A stretch of 64,000 bases of DNA from Colwellia sp. C2M11 (GTDB lineage Bacteria; Pseudomonadota; Gammaproteobacteria; Enterobacterales; Alteromonadaceae), in the NCBI RefSeq assembly GCF_018860915.1, contig NZ_JAHKQD010000044.1, positions 62,001-126,000 on the forward strand, in the 5' to 3' direction. Under the pieces are notes generated by a model. That model was not told the origin of the DNA and ran no database searches. It saw nothing but the letters and a program-made list of their open reading frames with translations. Both the position numbers and the translations under genes were made by a program. Shown one piece after another: positions 27,499 through 34,750 of this stretch (its first letter is position 1; each line of letters starts with the position of its first letter).

Positions 27499-27682
27499 AA
27501 AAAGAGATTATCAATATAAAAAAGTAAATAAATATTACGCTTTAATGATTTTTTATGCAAAACAATATTGTTATTAAATATGGGTTTTTGAGACAATAAA
27601 ATGACAAGAATTTAATTTACTTGAGTTGACGAAATTCGTGATAATCAAGCCAGTAACAATGCGTCACTGGCTTCAAATTGCG

Positions 27683-28648
27683 TTAGTTACTTTTCACATC
27701 CGATTTATTATTTAAGTGATTGTTCATCAATAAGGTTTCAGCCTTAGCGCCTAAATAAACATAAATGCCTAAGCCAATCATCAAGCCTACTGATGCGCCC
27801 ATCATGGCGACAGCATTCGTTAAATACTGAGGCGCGCCAAGAACAGATTTAAACATTAACAATAATGCTTCAATTGACACCGCGATTAATATGGTGGCCA
27901 TAAACCGTGTGATAGTTCTTCTTGTTGAGCTATGCCTGAAGATATCTTTCTTCATTAATACTTCTTCTTCGATGGTTGTTTTGCCTAAATCGAATATTGC
28001 GAGTGCTAAGGTGAGAAATATAATGATGCCAAAGGGCTTGAGCTGGAGATTCTCGGGTGTAGGAGCAACCATTAAACTGACTATTTCACTACCTGCAGAA
28101 AATAACAGAATACCGACGATAAAAAATAACCCTGTAACAATTAAAGAATAGATAACGGTAAAGAAAGGGTGGAATTTTTTACGTTTTCGATCACCCATTA
28201 AAAATTCAATGGCATGAGCAAGGTCTATATCTAAAACTAATATCCCCATTAATTCGCCAGACTTATTTACATGTTTAAGTGCCGCTGAAATACACAGGTT
28301 ATGACTTGATGTCGATAAATAGGGTTCGGTTACAATAATACCATCTTGTTTGTTGGCCTCTATATAATAAGGACGGTAAGAGCGATCTATACCTTTGCCT
28401 AAATTATCTTCTTTATTAGGGAAGTTATTATTTGAAATGTTTGGGCTTAATTGCACACCTTCACCATCTAAAGTAAACATTAGATCGACAAAAGGGTAAT
28501 TTTTACCAAGCCAAGTCATTGAGTTCGCTAAGGTCTTTTCGTCATGAAAAAAAGCTTCATCGAAAGTCCCTGCGATAATAGATGCCATAAGTTCATGAAT
28601 TGAATTTTTATAATCATGATACCTTTCAATTACACTAAGATAATTCAT
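27683..28648 (-). CDS. Membrane protein with extracytoplasmic PDC/Cache-like sensor domain
   Basis: This 321-residue protein has an N-terminal PDC-like sensor half (residues 1-150). The family-type segments are VDLMFTLDGEGVQLSPN, RSYRPYYIEANKQDGIIVTE and GELMGILVLDIDL. Four membrane helices follow at about residues 162-186, 205-222, 248-266 and 280-302. No output domain (HAMP, GGDEF, kinase) is present, and no N-terminal anchor is visible. Ligand and role are unknown. The helical part has a PsiE-like look, but I am not certain. Confidence 0.7.
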   Translation of the reverse strand: MNYLSVIERYHDYKNSIHELMASIIAGTFDEAFFHDEKTLANSMTWLGKNYPFVDLMFTLDGEGVQLSPNISNNNFPNKEDNLGKGIDRSYRPYYIEANKQDGIIVTEPYLSTSSHNLCISAALKHVNKSGELMGILVLDIDLAHAIEFLMGDRKRKKFHPFFTVIYSLIVTGLFFIVGILLFSAGSEIVSLMVAPTPENLQLKPFGIIIFLTLALAIFDLGKTTIEEEVLMKKDIFRHSSTRRTITRFMATILIAVSIEALLLMFKSVLGAPQYLTNAVAMMGASVGLMIGLGIYVYLGAKAETLLMNNHLNNKSDVKSN

Positions 28649-29050
28649 AATTTACCTTCTTAATATTATGAGAAAAATTGGGGGAGAGTATTAAAGTGGT
28701 AAGTGTTCGTTATTAATAATAATTGCGAGGGGAAAGTTTATTGGAGAGTCCCTTTGTTTACTATTTCTTTGATAAATCCTTTAATTAAAGCGTACTATAA
28801 CGTACAGAAATTGAGGGTAACATAAAAATAACTGTATCTTGAAAATCTATTTTTTATGTTACCGCTGAGCTGTAAAATTAATCATTTCTTACCTATTTTA
28901 TTGTGGCATTCTACCTTCATCTTTCTGGTCTATATCCCATTGGCTAATAGACAGATGCTTCATTTCATCAATAAACATAATGATAGAGTGTATGGGTTTA
29001 ATAATTTTATATATCATAATTTACTCCTTGTGCTAAATTGAGTACTTATA
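28649..29050. other. Gap without credible genes
   Basis: These 402 bases lie between the PDC-sensor gene and the small secreted protein gene. An open plus-strand frame of 61 codons (28856-29041) has no ribosome site and reads like random AT-rich sequence. Nothing else stands out. Confidence 0.5.
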
Positions 29051-29557
29051 TTATTCAGAAAATATGCTATCTGCAGAATTATCTACTTCAAGTATTTTGT
29101 TTTTTAATAATTGTAAGTTACCAGCAGTAATAGTGTTTGAATTAATTGATGTAGCAACACTTAAATCATCCATTGCGCCTGAGAAATCTTTTTTCAAGTA
29201 ACGTGCAATTGCTCTGTTACTGTAACTAAGTGATTGTAAGTAGCTCTTTTTTCTATCGTATGAATTCACTGAGCTAATTGATTCAATCGCCGCAGTACAT
29301 GCAGATTCAGATTTTTCAACATTTTTACTTTTTAAGTATGCAACACATAAACCTGTGTTATTTTCAAAAGTATCTTCATTTGTAAGTGTTAATTGGTTGA
29401 TACTTGCTTCTAAATCACCAGAAATAATTTCTTGTGATGCTGTTGTGTCTTTAATTACAGCAACTTTAAAGGTGCTAATTTCAGCCATCGCTGATGCAGA
29501 ACAGCTGATAGCAATAGTTGCTGCTAAAGCTTTGTAAGAGATGTTTTTTATAGCCAT
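29051..29557 (-). CDS. Secreted small helical-repeat protein of unknown function
   Basis: This 168-residue protein has a signal peptide (ALAATIAISCSASAMA, cleaved before EIST). The mature part is alpha-helical with one TPR-like pair: NNTGLCVAYLKSKNVEKSES and SLSYSNRAIARYLKKDFSGA, then MDDLSVATSIN. An AGGAAAT ribosome site precedes the ATG. It lies downstream of the LysR gene in the same orientation. Similar short periplasmic proteins occur in Colwellia-like genomes, but I know no function. Confidence 0.7.
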   Translation of the reverse strand: MAIKNISYKALAATIAISCSASAMAEISTFKVAVIKDTTASQEIISGDLEASINQLTLTNEDTFENNTGLCVAYLKSKNVEKSESACTAAIESISSVNSYDRKKSYLQSLSYSNRAIARYLKKDFSGAMDDLSVATSINSNTITAGNLQLLKNKILEVDNSADSIFSE

Positions 29558-29709
29558 GATATTTCCTAATATTTGTAGTGGACATCTTGTTGATGCCCAC
29601 TAAATATAAGCAATAGAGGGGATAGTGACAAACGATAAAAATATAGGTGTTGGATGAATTAATTTCACCTATTTGAATAATGTAATGCTAATTAAATATT
29701 GCTTTAATA

Positions 29710-30588
29710 TTATACAGCAAAGGTTTTCTTTACCCAGTCAGCGAATACCGTTAATTCAATTTTGCTTTCCATATTTTCATGCTGAATTAGGTAGTATCTG
29801 TCATTGGTATTTAGCTCTTCATCAAAGAGCTTTACTAATAGCTCTTCACTAAACCAAGTTTTACTCATTGGTAAAGGAACTAAAGCGATTCCCATACCTT
29901 GCTGGGCTGCTCTAACAACACCAAACATGCTATCAAATTGAATAATTTGTTTAGGATCAAAGTCATCTACACCCACATTATCAGCCCATTGATGCCATGA
30001 CCAAGGTCTAGCTCTGTGCAAAATTAATGGCGTATTTTGTAGTGCTTTAAAGCCTGAATTCTTTAACTTTTTATAAAGCTTTTTATTACAAGCTGGAGCA
30101 TATCTAATTGGAAATAGCTCTTGAACAATACTTGCATTAGGTTTTCCATTTGCAAGTACGATAGAAAGATCTGCTATTTGTGATGGCTCACTACCTGACT
30201 TTACTGTTTCTAGTTGTAGATTAATATCTGGATTTTGTTCAGACCATTCACTTAACTGAGGAATGAATAATTCACTGGCAAAAAATTCAGGCAAGCTGAT
30301 CACAATTGTTTTGTTTTCTTGTGTATTAGTAAACTCTGAAATAGTTGACTCTAATTGATGAATTATCGGCTGTATTGATTGATAAAATTGTTTTCCTGCA
30401 CTGGTAAGCTCAATTGATCTTGTGCCTCTTTTGAACAAGGTTAAATCGAGTTGTGATTCCAATTGTTTAATTTGATGGCTTACAGCTGAAGGTGTTAAAA
30501 ACAGTTGTGCTGCAGCGTGTTTAAAGCTTAAACATTTTGCAGCAACACAAAATGAACGTAAGCCTCGTATGGGAGTTTGAATTGCCAT
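29710..30588 (-). CDS. LysR-family transcriptional regulator (GcvA-like)
   Basis: This 292-residue regulator starts MAIQTPIRGLRSFCVAAKCL and carries the helix-turn-helix SFKHAAAQLFLTPSAVSHQI, followed by KQLESQLDLTLFKRGTRSIE. Its C-terminal half is a substrate-binding effector domain. The N-terminal part resembles GcvA-type regulators. The ATG at 30588 matches the family start; thirteen extra residues upstream (from 30627) are not expected. It is directly downstream, same strand, of the five-copy small RNA array, which makes it the prime candidate to control those promoters. Confidence 0.9.
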   Translation of the reverse strand: MAIQTPIRGLRSFCVAAKCLSFKHAAAQLFLTPSAVSHQIKQLESQLDLTLFKRGTRSIELTSAGKQFYQSIQPIIHQLESTISEFTNTQENKTIVISLPEFFASELFIPQLSEWSEQNPDINLQLETVKSGSEPSQIADLSIVLANGKPNASIVQELFPIRYAPACNKKLYKKLKNSGFKALQNTPLILHRARPWSWHQWADNVGVDDFDPKQIIQFDSMFGVVRAAQQGMGIALVPLPMSKTWFSEELLVKLFDEELNTNDRYYLIQHENMESKIELTVFADWVKKTFAV

Positions 30589-30755
30589 GGTGTTCTTTAT
30601 TCTATAAATGATAAACCCATATAGCAATAATCAAACCGTTTTTAATATATTGAATTTTAAGGGGAAAATATCTATAGATATACTATATAACGTAAGGTTT
30701 GCACTATATTGGTGCGTTTGCACAGTAGACTAACAACATAATTATGAGCAGAGCT

Positions 30756-30837
30756 AAAAAAAAGGACATCTAACGATGTCCTATAAATTTAACCAAATGA
30801 AACAACTTGTTTATAAAATCGGGGAGATTCAAAAACT
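30756..30837 (-). ncRNA. Small RNA gene, array copy 1
   Basis: The predicted transcript is about 82 nt from A30837 to the end of an eight-U tract at 30756. Near the 5' end it contains the core CTCCCCGATTTTATAAACA, which is invariant in all five copies. A hairpin region (CAAGT-TGTTTC-ATTTG) and a terminator hairpin follow (AGGACATC at the right arm's complement, loop GTTA, 30763-30782). This copy is the most divergent: its loop and linker (GGTTAAATTT) differ while the core is kept. No reading frame with a ribosome site is present. Confidence 0.82.
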
Positions 30838-30843
30838 GAAATG

Positions 30844-30899
30844 AGTGTATTTTTATTTAGTATTTACAGCAAACGAAATAAATTCACGCAATAGGTGAG
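30844..30899 (-). promoter_or_regulatory. Promoter and dyad of small RNA copy 1
   Basis: On the minus strand, the -35 box TTGCTG (30867-30872) and the -10 box TACACT (30844-30849) are 17 bases apart. Upstream lies the dyad CTCAC-N7-GTGAA (30883-30899), centred about 54 bases before the predicted start. Confidence 0.75.
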
Positions 30900-31112
30900 T
30901 TATTTTATCTTATAGTACAGACATATGTTTGGGTGCGGTAATTGGGTTTGAAGTTATCGTGCTATGGTTATTGTTATCTAATCTTAAGCAAGCTTAGTCA
31001 ATGTAGGTTTAGCTAAAGTTAAAAATTATCGAATTACCATCGAGTAAATAATATTTATCGGTAATTTAATAAATTGTTTTTTACGATAGTAATGAGAGGC
31101 TGCAAAAAGAAT

Positions 31113-31193
31113 AAAAAAAAGGACATCAAATGATGTCCTCTAAGTAAAGCAAATGAAACAATTTGTTTATAAAATCGGGGAGATTCAAAAACT
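31113..31193 (-). ncRNA. Small RNA gene, array copy 2
   Basis: The predicted RNA is about 81 nt, from A31193 to the U tract at 31113-31120. It has the invariant core CTCCCCGATTTTATAAACA and a small stem CAAAT-TGTTTC-ATTTG. The terminator is AGGACATCA-TT-TGATGTCCT (31120-31139, nine base pairs) with eight U residues. The accessible C-rich segment could pair with Shine-Dalgarno regions of target mRNAs. Confidence 0.85.
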
Positions 31194-31199
31194 GAAACC

Positions 31200-31255
31200 A
31201 GTATATTTTTTTCGGTTATTTTCAGCAAACGAAATGATTTCACTCGATAGGTGAA
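31200..31255 (-). promoter_or_regulatory. Promoter and dyad of small RNA copy 2
   Basis: -35 TTGCTG (31223-31228) and -10 TATACT (31200-31205) have a 17-base spacer. The perfect dyad TTCAC-N7-GTGAA (31239-31255) is centred near -54. An AT-rich run follows further upstream. Confidence 0.8.
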
Positions 31256-31369
31256 TTATTTTAACTTATCTGCTGAGTAAGACTTTTTTTTGCACAAGAT
31301 TATAAATAACGAGCGTTAATGATAAATTATTTTATGCTGGTTAATGTTAGTGAAATTTTGCGAGTGGAT

Positions 31370-31450
31370 AAAAAAAAGGACATCAAATGATGTCCTCTAA
31401 GTAAAGCAAATGAAACAATATGTTTATAAAATCGGGGAGATTCAAAAACT
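31370..31450 (-). ncRNA. Small RNA gene, array copy 3
   Basis: The predicted RNA is about 81 nt, from A31450 to the U tract starting at 31377. The C-rich core is the same and the terminator hairpin (31377-31396) is identical to copy 2. Copies 3 and 4 share CATATTGTTTCATTTG in the middle stem, where copy 2 has CAAATTGTTTCATTTG. It belongs to the 255-base tandem duplication with copies 2 and 4. Confidence 0.85.
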
Positions 31451-31456
31451 GAAGCC

Positions 31457-31512
31457 AGTATATTTTTCTCGGTTATTTTCAGCAAACGAAATGATTTCAC
31501 TCGATAGGTGAA
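31457..31512 (-). promoter_or_regulatory. Promoter and dyad of small RNA copy 3
   Basis: -35 TTGCTG (31480-31485) and -10 TATACT (31457-31462) have a 17-base spacer. The perfect dyad TTCAC-N7-GTGAA lies at 31496-31512, centred near -54. Confidence 0.8.
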
Positions 31513-31624
31513 TTATTTTAACTTATCTACTGGGTAATACTTTTTTGCACAAGATTATAAATAACGAGCGTTAATGATAAATTATTTTATGCTGGTTAAT
31601 GTTAGTGAAATTTTTCGAGTGGAT

Positions 31625-31705
31625 AAAAAAAAGGACATCAAATGATGTCCTCTAAGTAAAGCAAATGAAACAATATGTTTATAAAATCGGGGAGATTCAA
31701 AAACT
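31625..31705 (-). ncRNA. Small RNA gene, array copy 4
   Basis: The predicted RNA is about 81 nt, from A31705 to the U tract at 31625-31632, with terminator hairpin at 31632-31651. The RNA sequence is practically identical to copy 3. Its upstream spacer differs from that of copies 2 and 3, which marks the edge of the tandem duplication. Confidence 0.85.
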
Positions 31706-31711
31706 GAAGCC

Positions 31712-31767
31712 AGTATATTTTCCCCGGTTATTTTCAGCAAACGAAATGATTTCACTCGATAGTTGAA
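31712..31767 (-). promoter_or_regulatory. Promoter and dyad of small RNA copy 4
   Basis: -35 TTGCTG (31735-31740) and -10 TATACT (31712-31717) have a 17-base spacer. The dyad is TTCAA-N7-GTGAA (31751-31767), with one arm base changed compared with copies 2 and 3, centred near -54. Confidence 0.78.
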
Positions 31768-31971
31768 TTATTTTAACCCATTAAGGTGGAGTTAATATTT
31801 TAATGACGATTGAATACTTATGGTTAACAAATTGAGAAGCCAACATTAGGCTTAGTAAATTAGCGAAAATATTTGGTTAACAGTACCTAATGAGTCATAT
31901 TTAATTCGTAACTTTTGGCTGGTAATTTTTAAGATGAATAGGATGTAGTTGAGATGAGGTTATTGTTAGAT

Positions 31972-32053
31972 AAAAAAAAGGACATCAAATGATGTCCTCT
32001 AAGTAACGCAAATGAAACAATTTTGTTTATAAAATCGGGGAGATTCAAAAACT
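31972..32053 (-). ncRNA. Small RNA gene, array copy 5
   Basis: The predicted RNA is about 82 nt, from A32053 to the U tract at 31972-31979, with terminator hairpin at 31979-31998. The core CTCCCCGATTTTATAAACA is unchanged, while flanking positions vary (TTTAG at the start, AAAATTG in the stem, GCGTTAC in the linker). It is the first gene of the array in transcription order and borders the outer-membrane-like protein gene, which runs the other way. Confidence 0.84.
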
Positions 32054-32059
32054 AAAGCG

Positions 32060-32115
32060 AGTATATTTTTATCTACTGGTCTCATCAAACGAAATAATTT
32101 CATTCGATAGTTCAA
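32060..32115 (-). promoter_or_regulatory. Promoter and dyad of small RNA copy 5
   Basis: -35 TTGATG (32083-32088) and -10 TATACT (32060-32065) have a 17-base spacer. The dyad is weaker here (TTGAA-N7-ATGAA, 32099-32115), but its position, centred near -54, is kept. Confidence 0.72.
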
Positions 32116-32338
32116 TTACTTTCATTTGTTTGAAATTTATCCATATCATTTATGTTATAAAAGCCTCCTTTATCAGCTGTAGCGCATGAAACCATTAAAT
32201 TGAATTCAATGTAAATTGCAGACATTTATTGTCACTAATCACTTGTTTTATTAAATTTTTAAATTTGTGAATGTTTTGTGATAATTTAAGGCGAAAAACA
32301 CGCTACCCTAATACAAATTAATTTTGTGAGTACTTTTA

Positions 32339-33274
32339 ATGAATCACCACTACTGGGTTATTGTGAGCTTTGCCATTTTGTCTGTATTAAAATCTGATGC
32401 TGTGTCGGCTTTTGACTTTGACTTGAAATCAATACGAACAACTATTTCAAATCCAAGTACCAGCCATACGTTAATATATGATGATTTGGCTAGGAGCAAT
32501 CAAAAAGCACTGTTTATGTTAGAGCCTGTAAACAATCAGCGAGTGGGGGTGTTTTTTGATATTAACGACATTGAAATTGGTTATTCAGCTGATATTTTTA
32601 ATGATGACGTTGAAACAAAAACACAAGATGTGCTGCTTTCATATAGAAAATTTAAAAACTCTAAAATCACTTTTAACTATCAAACGCTTGAAGGGTTGAA
32701 AAGCACGGCTAAAAATTTAAGCGGTAATCAAACAGAACAAATTTTCTCGAAAAATACACGGTCAACTAAGTTTGAGCTGTCTGGGCAACACAATTTTTAT
32801 ACTTTTAATAATAAAGAATCTTTGTTTGAGCATTTTTTTCTTAACAGACCAAAGCTAAGTAATGAGTTTGATGTTGCGCTAAGTATTGTTGGTGCCTGGT
32901 CTTTTAAGCATGTATCTCTAGAAGATAAAGATAATATAGTGTTTCAAGCTGATTTTTTAAATTCATCTGCACCAAAAGCCACTAAATTAACGTCTAATTC
33001 GTATGGAGTTAGTGTTGGTTCACTCTTATCATTTTCTTTACCGCATAATGTTCATGTATTTGCTGAGTACAAAGTAGGTAAAGGGAATATTCGAAATATA
33101 GATCCAGAGCTCGGTTTAAAAGATTCGGGTGACGAAAGAGTCACAGCATATGGCGGTGGTATTTCTTGGACCGCAAGTAATAAAGCGTTAATGGTAGTAC
33201 TACGAGCTTGGGAACAAACAGGTAGACATATAGACACCTCTTTTGGTGATTTGTCAGTGATTAAGTTTTTTTAA
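32339..33274 (+). CDS. Predicted outer-membrane beta-barrel protein (DUF4421-like)
   Basis: This 311-residue protein has a signal peptide (VIVSFAILSVLKSDAVSA, cleaved before FDFD). The mature part has many alternating amphipathic strands, for example RVGVFFDINDIEIGYSADIF, TQDVLLSYRKFKNSKITFNY, YGVSVGSLLSFSLPHNVHVF and AEYKVGKGNIRNI. It ends in an aromatic residue (SVIKFF), as barrel proteins usually do. The layout recalls DUF4421 barrels, but this is tentative. It is divergent from the small RNA array; its promoter lies within 32116-32338. Confidence 0.68.
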   Translation: MNHHYWVIVSFAILSVLKSDAVSAFDFDLKSIRTTISNPSTSHTLIYDDLARSNQKALFMLEPVNNQRVGVFFDINDIEIGYSADIFNDDVETKTQDVLLSYRKFKNSKITFNYQTLEGLKSTAKNLSGNQTEQIFSKNTRSTKFELSGQHNFYTFNNKESLFEHFFLNRPKLSNEFDVALSIVGAWSFKHVSLEDKDNIVFQADFLNSSAPKATKLTSNSYGVSVGSLLSFSLPHNVHVFAEYKVGKGNIRNIDPELGLKDSGDERVTAYGGGISWTASNKALMVVLRAWEQTGRHIDTSFGDLSVIKFF

Positions 33275-33414
33275 CCTTTATCACTGAGGCTATCGCATTT
33301 CTGTTTTTGATATTTACACATTAACATCATTGTTTTATCTAACGGTTCAGCCCCTTTAAGTAACGCTTTGTAGTTTACGATGAGTTGTTTAATAACAGTT
33401 GCATAGCGCTAAGG

Positions 33415-34650
33415 TTAACGGTAGTTGAATAGGGAATCCCAACGTTGATCTAAGTGCTTTTTTGCTTGCTCTAAAGGCAGTGCTTGATATTTATCACCCT
33501 CAATAGTAATTAACTGCATACGCTCTAGCTTTGCTAGGGCATCAGATATTTCAAAGTCTAGCTGGCAGTTGTATTTATCTTTAAACCAGGTTTCAATTAA
33601 GTCATCTAGCTCTGATGACGTTAGTCCTTGCGTATTTATGAGTAAGAAGGTGTAAGCGATTAATGCTTCTTTAAAATCTTCATCTTCAGCTGCATCAATT
33701 AAGGTATGAAAAACGCCAGCATTATTATCTAAGTTTTTATAATAAAGATTATCTGATAAGGCTTTCATAAATTTAATTTTTCTATTTTTAAATTTACTCC
33801 ATTCTTTAAACACAAAGCCAAAAAAAACCGCCATACCTAGGCCAAATGAAATAATATGTTGCTGCGTCATCACGACAGATTCAGCACGCCAACCTAACCA
33901 AAATGACAGTAAAGCAGCGAGTAAAATAATAGAAGCACCAAGTTTGGTTACTAATACCACTGCGCCGCCCACTAAAGCTGAAGCGCCAATAATAACTTTA
34001 TCTATCCGGCGCATCCTTACTTCACTATTAGGGAATAGCATTTCTAAATCAGCTTTTGGCACATTTTGAAAAAGTTTTATTATGGTTGAACTGGGTTCAA
34101 ACCCTATTGGCTGTTTGTTTTTTTTATCAAAGTAGGCTTTATTTTTAAACGTAATGTAAACCGCGACACGATCGTAATTGGTAAAGTTAATTGTTTGTTT
34201 GCGAAGTCCACCAAAGGAAGTAATAGTTTCGCTCTTTTGTGACTCGCCTCGGCGATAAAATACCACTTGTTCAAAGTCATCAAATTCTACTTCTAATCTA
34301 ACTTTAAACAATGATTCTTCAGTGAGTGCTTCTTGTAAGTCTTGGTCAGTGACCTTTTCAAAGTTAGCTGCATTTAGAATTTCAGCAAAGTTTTCAGCAA
34401 AAACTTTTTGGCAATGTTCACGTTGCTCTAAACTAAGATTTTTTAATTGCTGAGTATTGGTATTTGGATCAAAAGGGGCGTAATTATTTTTTAATGACTC
34501 AAGTAATTCGTGATAATCAAAGTGGGTAACACTTGATAGAAGCTGGCAAAACTGCTCAAAGGAAAGCTTAGACTTTTCATCAGTTAATGCTTGAGAGCAC
34601 ATTTCAATAATATCTTGTTTTCTAAAAGGGATGAATCGTTCGTTAGCCAT
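33415..34650 (-). CDS. DUF3754/TMEM143-like membrane protein
   Basis: This 411-residue protein begins NERFIPFRKQDIIEMC, similar to the RFIP opening of TMEM143-family proteins. Two strongly hydrophobic helices lie at about residues 213-243 (VIIGASALVGGAVVLVTKLG onward) and 258-282. A long soluble C-terminal part follows, with AAEDEDFKEALIAYTFLLIN and a winged-helix-like ending LAKLERMQLITIEGDKYQAL. The family has no established biochemical role. It is a single gene; the M28 peptidase gene upstream ends with its own terminator. Confidence 0.75.
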   Translation of the reverse strand: MANERFIPFRKQDIIEMCSQALTDEKSKLSFEQFCQLLSSVTHFDYHELLESLKNNYAPFDPNTNTQQLKNLSLEQREHCQKVFAENFAEILNAANFEKVTDQDLQEALTEESLFKVRLEVEFDDFEQVVFYRRGESQKSETITSFGGLRKQTINFTNYDRVAVYITFKNKAYFDKKNKQPIGFEPSSTIIKLFQNVPKADLEMLFPNSEVRMRRIDKVIIGASALVGGAVVLVTKLGASIILLAALLSFWLGWRAESVVMTQQHIISFGLGMAVFFGFVFKEWSKFKNRKIKFMKALSDNLYYKNLDNNAGVFHTLIDAAEDEDFKEALIAYTFLLINTQGLTSSELDDLIETWFKDKYNCQLDFEISDALAKLERMQLITIEGDKYQALPLEQAKKHLDQRWDSLFNYR

Positions 34651-34717
34651 AATATAAAGTTGTTTTAAGTGAATGATTAGAGATTAAGGTGATAGTAAAA
34701 TATAAGAATAATGGAAT

Positions 34718-34742
34718 AAAAAAGGGCGTCTAAACACCCTTT
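34718..34742 (-). terminator. Rho-independent terminator after the M28 peptidase gene
   Basis: On the minus strand, the stem AAAGGGTGT/ACGCCCTTT with a TTAG loop is followed by a T tract. It ends the M28 gene 9 bases past its stop. Confidence 0.8.
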
Positions 34743-34750
34743 AATAAAAA

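Larger units (their letters stand above)
31113..31775. repeat. Tandem duplication of 255-257 bases within the small RNA array
   Basis: Units 31113-31369 and 31370-31624 are nearly identical over their whole length, including the spacer (gattataaataacgagcgtt and following). The third unit from 31625 matches only through the promoter and dyad, to about 31775. The unit thus contains one whole small RNA gene with promoter and spacer. Confidence 0.85.

Noticed and set aside
28856-29041. Open frame of 61 codons on the plus strand
   Set aside because: AT-rich random-like composition, no ribosome site, overlaps the likely promoter region of a neighbouring gene.
31055-31243. Open frame of 62 codons over small RNA copy 2
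   Set aside because: It crosses the promoter, RNA and terminator of copy 2 and is not kept in the other copies, so it is chance.
30756-32115. The five repeats as a CRISPR array
   Set aside because: Unit length of 255-350 bases with promoters and terminators, non-constant spacing and duplicated spacers do not fit CRISPR.
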